Numbered from the stretch's first letter, positions 23,993 to 32,823 are shown. The stretch is 57,494 nt of DNA from JAKEHA01 sp964560355 (GCA_964560355.1 CAZLLI010000007.1:1-57494); one strand, 5' to 3'. The notes: a model not told the origin generated them from the sequence alone. Made by a program: numbers and translations.

Positions 23993-25187
23993 CGGCGCGT
24001 GCGACGTCGTCGTGGTGGGCGCGGGCCCCGCGGGCGCGTCGACCGCGCTGTACGCCGCGCGCGCCGGCCTCGACGTGACCCTCATCGACAAGCGCACGTT
24101 CCCGCGCGACAAGATTTGCGGCGACGCCGTCGCGCGTAAGAGCCTCTCGCACCTGCGCGAGCTGGGCCTCTTCGACCGCGTGCGCGTCGAAACGCACGCA
24201 GCGATCGGGCGCGCGGTGCTGTCGTCGCCGAACGGACGCGAGATCGCGATCGATCTTTCGTCTCCCGACGAACCGTCGCCGCACATGGTGTGCCGCCGCG
24301 AGATCTTCGATCGCGTGCTCGTCGACGCCGCGCGCGAGCGCTGCCGCGTGATCGAAGGCGCCGCCGTCACCGACGTGGTGCGCACCAACGGTCGCGTGGA
24401 CGGCGTCGTGGTGCGGGAGGGCGGCCACGACCGCGAGATTCGCGCGCGCACTGTGGTGGGCGCGGACGGCTTCGACTCGGTGGTTGCGCGCCGCCTCGGT
24501 CTATACAAGCACGATTCGTCGCGCTGGTTCGTGGCGACGCGCGGCTACTACCGCGGCGTCGAGGTCGCGCCGCGCACGGTCGAAGTGCACTTCTTCGACG
24601 AAACGCTGCCCGGATTCCTGTGGTTCTTTCCGACCGGCGACGGCGTTACCAACGTGGGTCTCGGCCTGGTCCACCTCGATCTCAAGCGCCGCCACGTGAA
24701 GCTGCGCGACGTGCACGAAGCCGTGCTCGCGTCGCCGCGCATGCGCGAGCGCTTTCGCCGCGCGGAACGCATCGGCGAAGTGCACGGGTGGAATCTCCCC
24801 ACGCCCGATTTCTCGCGCACCATCGCGGGCGACGGATTCCTCCTCGCGGGCGATGCCGCCGGACTGGTCGACCCGTTCTCCGGCGAAGGCATCGGCAACG
24901 CACTCGATTCGGGCCGCGTGGCGGCAAGCGCAATCGCGGAGAACATGATCGCGCAGTATCCGAAGCGACTGTGGGAAGCCATCAACGCACGCGAGATCAA
25001 GCTCCATTACCAGCTGCGATCCCTCGCGCGCAGTCGCGGGCTCTTGGACTTCCTCGTGGGCCGCGCCGCCGCGCGCCCCGACGTGCTCGCGTGGCTGCAG
25101 TCGATGACCGCCGCGCACGAATCCGTCGCGCGCAAGCGCGACCTGCTTTCGCCCTTCACCTACGCGAAGCTCTTCGTGAAGCGATAA
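23985..25187 (+). CDS. FAD-dependent geranylgeranyl-reductase-family oxidoreductase
   Basis: The 400-aa flavoprotein has an N-terminal FAD dinucleotide motif (VVVVGAGPAGASTALYAA) and the GGR-family PRDKICGDAV, where the conserved Cys sits near the flavin. It has VVGADGFDSVVAR (GD motif) and, towards the C-terminus, GDAAGLVDPFSGEGIGNAL, the second FAD-binding motif. GGR-like enzymes reduce isoprenoid chains of quinones, lipids or chlorophyll precursors; some relatives are halogenases or hydroxylases. The enzyme therefore probably saturates a prenyl chain. Its ATG overlaps the LysE gene end by 8 nt, and a bidirectional terminator follows the stop. Confidence 0.9.
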   Translation: MASGACDVVVVGAGPAGASTALYAARAGLDVTLIDKRTFPRDKICGDAVARKSLSHLRELGLFDRVRVETHAAIGRAVLSSPNGREIAIDLSSPDEPSPHMVCRREIFDRVLVDAARERCRVIEGAAVTDVVRTNGRVDGVVVREGGHDREIRARTVVGADGFDSVVARRLGLYKHDSSRWFVATRGYYRGVEVAPRTVEVHFFDETLPGFLWFFPTGDGVTNVGLGLVHLDLKRRHVKLRDVHEAVLASPRMRERFRRAERIGEVHGWNLPTPDFSRTIAGDGFLLAGDAAGLVDPFSGEGIGNALDSGRVAASAIAENMIAQYPKRLWEAINAREIKLHYQLRSLARSRGLLDFLVGRAAARPDVLAWLQSMTAAHESVARKRDLLSPFTYAKLFVKR

Positions 25188-25191
25188 CGAA

Positions 25192-25221
25192 AAAGGCGCC
25201 GGCCGTGTGGCCGACGCCTTT
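25192..25221. terminator. bidirectional intrinsic terminator
   Basis: AAAGGCGCCGGCC (25192-25204) and GGCCGACGCCTTT (25209-25221) pair with one mismatch around a GTGT loop. A-rich sequence on one side and T-rich on the other give a terminator for both the oxidoreductase (plus) and the subtilase (minus). Confidence 0.9.
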
Positions 25222-25242
25222 CTCGAGATTCTCCGCGATCGT

Positions 25243-27309
25243 TTACTTCACGACCGTGATCTTCTTGGACAGCGTCGTCGACGCCGTCTGCATCTTCACG
25301 AAGTACACGCCCGACGGAATGTTGTGGGCGTCGAACTGCACCGAGCTCGGGCCCGCGGCGTACGAGCTCGCGTCGAGCAGCGACGCGACGCGGCGGCCGG
25401 CCACGTCGTAGACCGCGATCGACACGCGGCCCTCTTGGCCCATCGTGAAGTTGACCGTCGCCGTGCCCGACACCGGGCTCGGGTACGGCGTCGACAGCGC
25501 GAAGGTCGGCACGTTGCCAGCGACCGGGGTCGCCTGCACTTCGTGCATACCGCGGTACACGAGCGAGTAATTCTGTGCGCCGGAGCTCAAGACGCCCTTG
25601 TGGCCCACCGTCACGCGGTAGACCCCCGCGGCCGCGGAGGCGAGGTCGACCTGCTCGACGTTGTCGACCAGATTGTCGCCCTTGGTGGCGTTGTTGGCCG
25701 GAGCCGCGACGTTCAAGATCCACGGCATCGTGGTCGTCAACGTCACCACGTTCGTCATGCGCAGGTCGAGATCGTTGATGAGCGCGGGCGTCGTGTTGTC
25801 GACCGCGATCGGGTGCGCGGCGCCTGCCGGATCCGTCCACACCAGGGTGACGCGCACGTTTTGCGGCGACGAAACCTCGAAGAAATACGTGTCGGTCTGG
25901 CCGGTGTTGATGCCCGCTTCGATCACACCCGCGTCGCCGCCGGGAGCGGTGTGCACGATGTCGGCCATGCGGTGGATGTTGAGCAGGCCCCACCCGTTCA
26001 TGTAGTCGGGGCCGTCGGCGGGACCCGCTTCGTCGGCCGCGTTGACCACGAGCGCCTTCAGCGTCGACGACCACGGCGACTGGCCCTTCACCACTTCGTA
26101 GTCCTGCGCGATCAAGTTGATCGAGCCGGCCGCGTTGGGCGTCGCCATCGACGTACCCGACATGTTGGTATAGGCGTTGTTCGCCGTGCTGTTGCACGAG
26201 AACAAGCTGAGTCCGTTGGCGACGATGTCCGGCTTGATGCGGCCGTCGTCGCTCGGGCCCCAGCTGGTGAACCCCGTCAGCACGACGTCGCTCGGCTGCG
26301 TGTAGCCGGCGCCGATGTCGTTGCACGCACCCACGCACAAGATGTTCTTCGCGTTGCTGAAGTAGCTGATGGTGTCGAAGCCACCGCTCTGTCCGTCGGC
26401 GGGGTGGCCGTCGGTGGACGAGACCCACGTCGCCAGCCCATTGTCCCAGTGCATGTGGCTCCCGGTCACCGGGCCGGTGTCGTCGCGCTCGTTGCCGGCC
26501 GCGACGCAGATCAGGTAGTACGGCGCGTTGTACGCGACGTCGTCGTAGTCGATGGCGCTGCCGTCGTAGTAGCCGAAGCCGTAGTCCTCGGTCGCGCTCA
26601 CCGCGAGGTCGCCGTACCAGTAGTACGTGGCGCCGTTCAAGAACCAGCCCGTGATGAACCCGTACGAATGGTTCGAGATCTGCAGACCCGCCGCCGCGGC
26701 CGTCGCCATCTCGGTGGTGTCGTTGGTCCACTCGTAGGTGCGAAGCGGCGCCGCGTACGACATGCCGCGCGCGCTGATGTTGACGCCGGCCGCGATCAGC
26801 GTGCCCGCGACGTGCGTCGAGTGCGCGAGCAGCGATCCCGCGCCGTCGCCGGAGGCCGCACGACCGCCGAACTCCTGGTGCGCGAAGCGAACCAAGCCGC
26901 CGTCCCACTCCGCCAACTCGCCGATCGCGGTGGTCGCGCCCGACAGGTTGTAGAAGCCGTTGCCGACACCCGCCGGCCACACGTCGTACGTGCGCACCGT
27001 GAGGGCCGCGTTCAGATTATCGACCGTGTAGTACGCAGGCAGGCCGTTCTCGCGCATGTACATCAGCTTGATGTCGGGATTGGCGTTGAGCGCCTGCTGC
27101 GCCGGGTCGGTAGAATTGAGCAGCGCGTAGTATTGTGGCGTCTGCTTCGCCTGCGTGTTGCGAAGGAACTGCTGCGACAGCTCGTTGAGCTTGGCGACGT
27201 CGGTCGTTCGCTGGGCGAACGCGTTGGCGCCGAGCGTCGTGATCGCGCACACGGTCGCGACCGCGAAGGCGGCGCGACGAAGCCCGCTTCGGGTGTTGGA
27301 TGGACGCAT
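25243..27309 (-). CDS. secreted subtilisin-like (S8) protease with C-terminal Por/T9SS-type sorting domain
   Basis: The 688-aa protein starts at ATG 27307-27309 behind CAGGAGATA. It has a signal peptide (RRAAFAVATVCAITTLGANAFA) and a pro-region. The S8 catalytic domain has Asp136 (LAEWDGG), His166 (HSTHVAGT), oxyanion Asn273 (VAAGNERD) and Ser387 (MSGTSMATPNAAG). A beta-sandwich follows (TDTYFFEVSSPQNVRVTLVW ... INDLDLRM) like that of kexin-type P or pre-peptidase domains. The last 80 residues form the sorting domain: PYPSPVSGTATVNF, VSIAVYDVAGRRVASL, IPSGVYFVKMQ. Such tails direct secretion through the type IX system or related FCB surface-anchoring routes. No T9SS genes are in this window. 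Confidence 0.93.
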   Translation of the reverse strand: MRPSNTRSGLRRAAFAVATVCAITTLGANAFAQRTTDVAKLNELSQQFLRNTQAKQTPQYYALLNSTDPAQQALNANPDIKLMYMRENGLPAYYTVDNLNAALTVRTYDVWPAGVGNGFYNLSGATTAIGELAEWDGGLVRFAHQEFGGRAASGDGAGSLLAHSTHVAGTLIAAGVNISARGMSYAAPLRTYEWTNDTTEMATAAAAGLQISNHSYGFITGWFLNGATYYWYGDLAVSATEDYGFGYYDGSAIDYDDVAYNAPYYLICVAAGNERDDTGPVTGSHMHWDNGLATWVSSTDGHPADGQSGGFDTISYFSNAKNILCVGACNDIGAGYTQPSDVVLTGFTSWGPSDDGRIKPDIVANGLSLFSCNSTANNAYTNMSGTSMATPNAAGSINLIAQDYEVVKGQSPWSSTLKALVVNAADEAGPADGPDYMNGWGLLNIHRMADIVHTAPGGDAGVIEAGINTGQTDTYFFEVSSPQNVRVTLVWTDPAGAAHPIAVDNTTPALINDLDLRMTNVVTLTTTMPWILNVAAPANNATKGDNLVDNVEQVDLASAAAGVYRVTVGHKGVLSSGAQNYSLVYRGMHEVQATPVAGNVPTFALSTPYPSPVSGTATVNFTMGQEGRVSIAVYDVAGRRVASLLDASSYAAGPSSVQFDAHNIPSGVYFVKMQTASTTLSKKITVVK

Positions 27310-27367
27310 CGAGTATCTCCTGTATCCTAAGCGTTGACGTTGATGGCCGGACGACACGGGGTGCATC

Positions 27368-27376
27368 AATTATAGC
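27368..27376 (-). promoter_or_regulatory. extended -10 promoter of the subtilase gene
   Basis: On the minus strand, TGCTATAAT (27376-27368) is a consensus -10 preceded by the TGn extension. The expected -35 position (around 27391-27396) is poor, as is usual with extended -10 promoters. The predicted leader to the ATG at 27309 is about 50 nt and includes the AGGAG site. Confidence 0.65.
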
Positions 27377-27520
27377 ACATGCCTCGTGCGAAGACCCGCC
27401 CAATGTCGGCGCCCGCAAGCCACGCCTCCGGTTCGACGAAGGAAGCGCACGCCACTGCGCGGCACGCCGCGCGCTCACGAAGATAAAGCTCGCATGAAGC
27501 GTACCCGCGGACGCGGGTCG

Positions 27521-27880
27521 CTACGACAGGACGTCGCGAACCGCCGCTTCGATTTCGGAGACCGTGAACGGCTTTTCGACCACGCGCGTGGCGCCGAGGA
27601 GCTGGGCGCTCTGGAGAAATACGCGATTGCTGGGGGAGCTGATGGCGACGCAGCCGGTGAGCGGGCTTTCGCGCTGCAGGTACATGATGACCTCGAGGCC
27701 GTCTTTTTCGGGCATCAGGATATCCGTGATGACGACGTCGTACGAGTTCTTGCGGAGCGACTCGATGGCCTCTTTGCCGTCGGAAGCCTCGCTGACGTCG
27801 AAGCCGGCGCGGGTCAACGAGTCGCGCAACATGCTCCGAATCTCGGGTTCGTCGTCCACCACCAGAATACGGGGCTTCAT
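27521..27880 (-). CDS. single-domain response regulator (receiver)
   Basis: The 119-aa receiver domain has no output domain. The acidic pocket is DDE (residues 9-11), the phospho-acceptor is Asp53 in VVITDILMPEKDG, the switch Ser/Thr is in CVAISSPSN (about 81) and the conserved Lys103 is in VEKPF. The ATG at 27878-27880 follows GGAGGG. The frame is open upstream but that part has no family character. It may act as a phosphate shuttle or bind a target directly. The nearest kinase is the hybrid histidine kinase at 30979-32598, on the opposite strand, so pairing is not established. The 3' end is 211 nt from the subtilase start. Confidence 0.92.
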   Translation of the reverse strand: MKPRILVVDDEPEIRSMLRDSLTRAGFDVSEASDGKEAIESLRKNSYDVVITDILMPEKDGLEVIMYLQRESPLTGCVAISSPSNRVFLQSAQLLGATRVVEKPFTVSEIEAAVRDVLS

Positions 27881-27991
27881 CGTCAACCCTCCGATCGACC
27901 TCCTGCCTTGCCCAAACCGGAGTTTATTCCCACCTAATCGGCTTTGGAAGCACATTCGTGGGCGGCGTTTGGGGGTGCCCGGACTTGTCTC

Positions 27992-28019
27992 TTGCGATTG
28001 GAACCCGCCCCGGTATATT
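27992..28019 (+). promoter_or_regulatory. sigma70-like promoter upstream of MBL hydrolase gene
   Basis: TTGCGA (27992-27997), a 16-nt spacer and TATATT (28014-28019) lie about 95 nt before the ATG at 28116. The matches to consensus are 4/6 and 5/6. This is the best candidate in the divergent region 27881-28115. Confidence 0.5.
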
Positions 28020-28115
28020 GGCGTAGAGTTCCCCAAGCAGGAAGAGGACACCCCAACCGATCCTATGCCACCGCCGGGAATGCCTTGGCGGGGTCTTTGC
28101 AAGACATCGACGCAA

Positions 28116-28877
28116 ATGCGCGCGCCGCTTCACATCACTTACGTCGGACACGCCACGTGCCTCATCGAGATGGACGGCGTGCGTCTGTTGACCGACCCCG
28201 TGCTTCGCGACCGTATCGGTTACATTCGCCGGCAAGGGAGCGTCGTCGACCCTTCGTGGAAAGACGGCGTCGACGCGGTGCTCATCTCGCACGCGCACCT
28301 CGACCACCTCGACCTTCCGTCGCTGCGCCGCTTGGGCCGCGACGCCCGCTTGATCGTCCCCGAAGGGAGCGGCGACTTGCTCGCGCGCGACGGCTTCCGC
28401 AACGTCGAAGAAGTTCGCCCCGGCGATTGGACCCGCGTCGAAACGGTCGAGGTCGAGGCGACGCTCGCCACGCACGACGGCACGCGCCACCCGTTCGGCC
28501 CGGTGGCGGAAACACTCGGGTTCGTCGTCCACGGTGAGCGCTCGGTCTACTTCGCCGGCGACACCGACATCTTCCCCGAGATGAACGGCCTCCACGACGC
28601 GCTCGACGTCGCGCTCTTGCCGGTGTGGGGCTGGGGCCCGACGCTCGGCGAAGGCCACATGAACCCGCGCCGCGCGGCCGAATCGCTCACCATGCTGCGC
28701 CCGCGCACCGCGATCCCGATCCACTGGGGCACGTTCGCGCCGCTCGGCCTCGGCTGGCTGCGCCCGCGCTTCCTGATCGACCCGCCCTACGACTTCGTCG
28801 AGCACGCCAGCGACCTGGCGCCCGACGTCGACGTGCACGTCGTGCACCCCGGGAATCGGTTCCGTTTCGTCAATTAA
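28116..28877 (+). CDS. metallo-beta-lactamase fold hydrolase (UlaG/NAPE-PLD-like)
   Basis: The 253-aa protein opens with ITYVGHATCLIEMDGVRLLTDP, typical of the UlaG/YtnP-like MBL branch. The zinc motif is SHAHLDHLD with His59, His61, Asp63 and His64. Further ligands are expected at THDGTRH, FAGDTDIF and IPIHWGTFAPLG. The family includes N-acyl-phosphatidylethanolamine phospholipase D-like, lactonase and nucleotide-phosphodiesterase enzymes, so a hydrolytic role on phosphodiesters or lactones is likely but the substrate is not. I chose ATG 28116 because the family begins here; earlier in-frame codons lack similarity. The fusion gene at 28896 follows after 18 nt, on the same strand. Confidence 0.88.
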   Translation: MRAPLHITYVGHATCLIEMDGVRLLTDPVLRDRIGYIRRQGSVVDPSWKDGVDAVLISHAHLDHLDLPSLRRLGRDARLIVPEGSGDLLARDGFRNVEEVRPGDWTRVETVEVEATLATHDGTRHPFGPVAETLGFVVHGERSVYFAGDTDIFPEMNGLHDALDVALLPVWGWGPTLGEGHMNPRRAAESLTMLRPRTAIPIHWGTFAPLGLGWLRPRFLIDPPYDFVEHASDLAPDVDVHVVHPGNRFRFVN

Positions 28878-28895
28878 TCGTCAATAATCGACCCA

Positions 28896-30974
28896 ATGGG
28901 TCGATCCACTCGCTCCCTCTTCGCGATGGTCCGGAGGGTATCGGTCCTCTGGGCCGTCGAAGTCGGCGCCCTCTGGGCGATGGCCCGCGTGCTGCCCGGT
29001 CTGTGGCTGGAAGGATGGGGCGCCGCCGTGCTCGGCGTGGCGGTGATCGCGCTCCTCAACGCGCTCGTGCGCCCGCTCCTGCTCTATCTCACGCTCTCTT
29101 TCACGGTGCTCTCCTTCGGCTTGCTCACCCTCGCCATCAACGCGGCGATCGTGTCGCTGGCGGCGCTCGTCGTGCCGGGATTGCACATCTCCAACTTCGC
29201 GAGCGGGATGGCGGTGGCGCTCGGGCTCTCGGTGGTGAACACGGTGAGCGCGTCGCTGCTCGCCTTCAACGACGAAGATTCCGTGTATCGCAACGTCACG
29301 CGCCGCATCGCGCGGCGCTCGCACCACCTGCCGCCCGACGTCGCGCCGGGGATCGTGTTCGTCGAGTTCGACGGGCTCGCCTACGAGACGCTGGCGCGCG
29401 CGATGAACGACGGCTTCGTGCCCACGCTGGCGTCGTGGGTCCACGGTGGCTCGCACCGCGTGTCGCGCTGGGACTGCGGGCTGCCGTCGCAGACGTCGTC
29501 GAGCCAGGCCGGGATTCTGTTCGGCAACAACTTCGACATCCCGGGGTTTCGCTGGTACGAGAAGGAGACCGGCAAGATGGTGGTGTCGAACGCTCCTTCC
29601 GACGCGGCGCTCATCGAGCAGCGCGTGTCGCGCGGCGCGGGACTGTTGCGGCTCGACGGCTTGAGCGTGTGCAACATGTTCACCGGGGACGCCGAAAAGA
29701 GCGTCGCGACCATCAGCACCTTTTCGTCGCCCGCGCGCCAGGTGCGCAAGACGTCTTCGCTGTACTTCTCCTTCTACGTCAGCCCCTACAACTTCACGCG
29801 CGCGCTGGTGCTGATGGTGCGCGAAATCGCGATCGAGCGCTGGGAGTCGTTCCGGCAGCACGCGCGGAATGTGCGCCCGCGCGTGTCGCGCGGCGGGAGC
29901 TTTCCGTTCTTGCGCGCGATGTCGACGGTGGCGCAGCGCGAGCTCGGCACGTACACGCTGATGCGCGAGATGTTCGCGGGTGTACCGAGCGCGTACATCA
30001 CCTACGTCGGCTACGACGTCGTCGCGCACCACGCCGGCCCCGAGCGGCACGACGCGCTCCGCATCCTGCGCGACATCGACCGCCGCGTCGCCACGCTCGA
30101 GCGCGCGGCGAAGTCGTCGCCGCGGCCGTACCGCTTCGTGGTGCTCTCCGACCACGGGCAGACGCCGAGCACGCCGTTCCGGCACCGCCACGGCCGCACG
30201 CTCGACCAAGTCGTGCGCGCGCTGGTGGGCGAGACGCGCACCGTGCGGGCGTCGACCCTCGACACCGAAGGCTGGGGCCACCTCAATGCGCTCCTCACCG
30301 AAGCCATCTACCACGACCGCCCCGCCGGCCGCGCCGCGCGCCACCTCCTGCGCAAGCGCACGCGCGAAGGCGTCGTCGAGCTCGGCGACCGCAAGCGCGA
30401 GAGCACGGAAGGCGACGTGGTCGTGTGCGCGTCGGGCAACCTCGGGCTCATCTACTTCACCGACATGACCGATCGTCTGACGCTGGAAGCAATCGCGGTC
30501 GACCACGCCGGATTGATCGAAGGGCTCATCGCGCACGACGGCGTCGGCTTCGTGATGGTGCGGTCGGGATTGCACGGCGCGGTGGTGATGGGACGCGACG
30601 GCGTCCACTACTTGGACGAGAACCGCGTGGAAGGAAGCGACCCGCTCGCCGATTACGGCCCGCACGCCGCGTCGCAGCTCGCGCGCCTCGACGCGTTCCC
30701 GCACTGCGGCGACCTGGTCGTGAACGGGCGCTACCACCCCGACGTCGACGAAGTCGAGAGCTTCGAAGAAATGGTGGGCGCGCACGGCGGCTTGGGCGGC
30801 GCGCAGACGCACGGCTTCCTCATGGTTCCGTCGACGTGGGCGATGCCCAAGGACGAAATCGCGAACGCGGAAGACCTCCACCAATTGTTCGTGCGCTGGC
30901 GCGACGCGCTCGCGCAGGGTGTGGACCCGTCGACCGCGCGCGTGGACTCGCTGCGATCGATGCCGTATAGTTGA
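28896..30974 (+). CDS. fusion: holin-4_2-like membrane domain + alkaline-phosphatase-superfamily phosphodiesterase
   Basis: The 692-aa protein has an N-terminal four-helix domain (residues about 10-125) of the same family as the protein at 17801-18178: ALLNALVRPLLLYLTL, then LLTLAINAAIVSLAALVVPG. A large alkaline-phosphatase-superfamily domain follows. VFVEFDGLAYETL supplies a first metal Asp, LPSQTSSSQAGILFGNN holds the probable Ser/Thr nucleophile, and YVGYDVVAHHAGPE and VVLSDHGQTPS give Asp/His metal ligands. A late His lies in AQTHGFL. This resembles type I phosphodiesterase/nucleotide-pyrophosphatase or phosphoglycerol-transferase enzymes. It could hydrolyse or transfer phospho-groups on lipids at the membrane. 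The sensor kinase gene starts 4 nt after the stop. Confidence 0.88.
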   Translation: MGRSTRSLFAMVRRVSVLWAVEVGALWAMARVLPGLWLEGWGAAVLGVAVIALLNALVRPLLLYLTLSFTVLSFGLLTLAINAAIVSLAALVVPGLHISNFASGMAVALGLSVVNTVSASLLAFNDEDSVYRNVTRRIARRSHHLPPDVAPGIVFVEFDGLAYETLARAMNDGFVPTLASWVHGGSHRVSRWDCGLPSQTSSSQAGILFGNNFDIPGFRWYEKETGKMVVSNAPSDAALIEQRVSRGAGLLRLDGLSVCNMFTGDAEKSVATISTFSSPARQVRKTSSLYFSFYVSPYNFTRALVLMVREIAIERWESFRQHARNVRPRVSRGGSFPFLRAMSTVAQRELGTYTLMREMFAGVPSAYITYVGYDVVAHHAGPERHDALRILRDIDRRVATLERAAKSSPRPYRFVVLSDHGQTPSTPFRHRHGRTLDQVVRALVGETRTVRASTLDTEGWGHLNALLTEAIYHDRPAGRAARHLLRKRTREGVVELGDRKRESTEGDVVVCASGNLGLIYFTDMTDRLTLEAIAVDHAGLIEGLIAHDGVGFVMVRSGLHGAVVMGRDGVHYLDENRVEGSDPLADYGPHAASQLARLDAFPHCGDLVVNGRYHPDVDEVESFEEMVGAHGGLGGAQTHGFLMVPSTWAMPKDEIANAEDLHQLFVRWRDALAQGVDPSTARVDSLRSMPYS

Positions 30975-30978
30975 CGAC

Positions 30979-32598
30979 ATGCCGCGCACCCCTGCTTCCG
31001 ACGCCAACCGCGAGCGCGATTCGCTGCGCCGCCAGCTCGACGCCATGCGCGCCGAGCTCGAAGAGTTCCGCGCCGCCCAATCGCACCTGCGCGACACCGA
31101 GCAGCGCCTGCGCCAACTGGTCGAGCAGGCGCCCATCGTGGTGTTCGGCGTCGACCGCGACGGCGTTTTCACGCTGTCGGAAGGCCACGGACTCGCGGCC
31201 CTCGGGCTCAAGCCCGGGCAAGTGGTCGGCCAGTCGGCGTACGAGATCTACCGCGACACGCCGCGCATCGTCGACAACGTGCGACGCTGCCTGGCGGGCG
31301 AGTCGATCAACGAAGTCGTGAAGGTCGGCGACCTCGTGTTCGAGTCGATCTACACCCCGCGGCGCGACGAGCACGGGTTCGTGGCGGGCGTGTCGGGCGT
31401 GGCGTGGAACGTGACCGAGCGCGTGCGCGCGGAGGAAGCGGCGCAAGTGCTAGAGATGCAGCTCTTGCAAGCGCAGAAGATCGAGACCATCGGGACGCTG
31501 GCGGGCGGCATCGCGCACGACTTCAACAACATCCTGTCGCCCATCATCGGCTACACCGAGATCGCGATGGACCAGCTCGAGAAGAGCCATCCCGCGCGCG
31601 CGGACATGGAGCAGGTCTTGAGCGCGGCGCAACGCGCGAAGGAACTCGTGCGGCAGATCTTGATCTTCGCCAAGGGCGGCGGCGAGGAACGCAAGCCGGT
31701 TCAGCTGCACTTGGTCGTGCAGGAGGCGCTGCGACTGATTCGCTCCACGATGCCGTCGACCATCGAGATCTCGCAGCGCGTCGCCGCGCGCGGCGACGAA
31801 GTGGTGGCGGACGCGGCGCAGATGCACCAAGTCATCATGAACTTGTGCACCAACGCGGCCCACGCCATGCGTGACACGGGCGGCGTGCTGCGCGTCGAGC
31901 TGGCGCGCGAGGCAATCGACGAAGCGACCGCGGCGCGCGTCCCCGGCCTCAAGCCGGGGGCGTACGTGGTGTTGAAAGTGCGCGACGAAGGCATCGGCAT
32001 GGACGAGGCGACCAAGGCGCGCGCGTTCGAGCCGTTCTTCACCACCAAGAAATCGGGCGAAGGAACCGGGCTCGGGCTCGCGGTCGTGCACGGAATCGTG
32101 CGCAGCCACGGGGGCGCGATTGCGGTCGAGAGCACGCCGGGCAAGGGGTCGACGTTCTTCGTTTATCTCCCGAGCGCGCCCGCGCTCGCGAAGCAAACCA
32201 GCGACGACGGCAAGACGAAGCCGCAGGGTCACGGCGAGCACGTGCTGGTGGTCGACGACGAACCCGACGTCGCCCACTTGTTGGAGCGGATTCTGGTCTC
32301 GCGCGGCTATCGCGTCAGCGTGTTCACGTCGAGCCAGGAAGCGCTGGCCGCGTTCCAGAACGCGCCCGCGACGTTCCAAGCCGTCGTCACCGACCACACC
32401 ATGCCGCGGCTGACCGGCGTCGAGCTGGCGCGCCAATTGAAACTCGTACGCCCGAACGTGCCCGTCATTCTCACCACCGGTTACGGCGAACAACTCGCGT
32501 CGACGCCCGCCGCGTCTGCCGTCGACGCCGTCGCACCGAAACCGGTCGACGCCGCCAAGCTCGCGCACGAGCTCCGTCGCCTGCTCGCGCGCGCGTAG
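30979..32598 (+). CDS. hybrid PAS sensor histidine kinase with receiver domain
   Basis: The 539-aa cytoplasmic kinase has no membrane helix. It contains an N-terminal coiled coil (about 10-45), a PAS domain (about 45-155: VEQAPIVVFGVDRDG ... VSGVAWNVTERV), and HisKA with the phospho-acceptor His180 in LAGGIAHDFNN. The HATPase_c domain has an N box NLCTNAAHAM, G1 DEGIGMD, F box FEPFFTTK and G2 GEGTGLGLAVV. A C-terminal receiver has DDEPD and Asp472 in VVTDHTMPRLTG. This is the soluble NtrB-like/hybrid class. The gene begins 4 nt after the phosphodiesterase gene, so its signal may concern that enzyme (inference). The receiver at 27521-27880 is a possible downstream partner. Confidence 0.93.
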   Translation: MPRTPASDANRERDSLRRQLDAMRAELEEFRAAQSHLRDTEQRLRQLVEQAPIVVFGVDRDGVFTLSEGHGLAALGLKPGQVVGQSAYEIYRDTPRIVDNVRRCLAGESINEVVKVGDLVFESIYTPRRDEHGFVAGVSGVAWNVTERVRAEEAAQVLEMQLLQAQKIETIGTLAGGIAHDFNNILSPIIGYTEIAMDQLEKSHPARADMEQVLSAAQRAKELVRQILIFAKGGGEERKPVQLHLVVQEALRLIRSTMPSTIEISQRVAARGDEVVADAAQMHQVIMNLCTNAAHAMRDTGGVLRVELAREAIDEATAARVPGLKPGAYVVLKVRDEGIGMDEATKARAFEPFFTTKKSGEGTGLGLAVVHGIVRSHGGAIAVESTPGKGSTFFVYLPSAPALAKQTSDDGKTKPQGHGEHVLVVDDEPDVAHLLERILVSRGYRVSVFTSSQEALAAFQNAPATFQAVVTDHTMPRLTGVELARQLKLVRPNVPVILTTGYGEQLASTPAASAVDAVAPKPVDAAKLAHELRRLLARA

Positions 32599-32601
32599 GG
32601 G

Positions 32602-32823
32602 TTACTTCTTCAGCGCGGCCACGATTTCGTCGTTCGACGGAAACCGTCCCGTCTTCTTCTTCGAAAATACCAGCGTTTCGCCCCTCTTGATCTCGAAGGC
32701 TCCGCCCTTGCCCTTGATGAGCTCGATCACGATGCCGGGAAACGCTTTCTCCAGCGCGGCCTTCAAACTGAAGGCCTGGGGACTGTAGTCTCAAGGAATG
32801 CAGTACTCGATCGAGACGTGCAC
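32602..32823 (-). CDS. SelW/Rdx-family selenoprotein (in-frame UGA = Sec11)
   Basis: The 73-aa product is obtained only if the UGA at 32793-32791 is read through. It starts at GTG 32821-32823, 6 nt after AAGGAGG, and ends with TAA at 32602. It begins HVSIEYCIP-U-DYSPQAFSLK. The C-x-x-U redox motif at residues 8-11 and the following region (KAALEKAFPGIVIELIKGKG, FEIKRGETLVFSKKKTGRFP, EIVAALKK) match the thioredoxin-fold Rdx family (SelW/SelT/SelH), in which this position is Cys or Sec. A hairpin with bacterial SECIS geometry follows the UGA. It should be a thiol-selenol oxidoreductase. It is convergent with the histidine kinase gene (3 nt apart). Standard gene callers would miss or truncate it. 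Confidence 0.88.
32758..32776 (-). promoter_or_regulatory. bacterial SECIS-like hairpin of the SelW gene
   Basis: On the minus strand, 14 nt after the UGA, GGCCTTC-AGTTT-GAAGGCC forms a perfect 7-bp stem with a 5-nt loop whose second base is G. The UGA-to-loop distance is 21 nt, inside the window known for SelB-recognised SECIS elements in bacteria. Confidence 0.8.
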
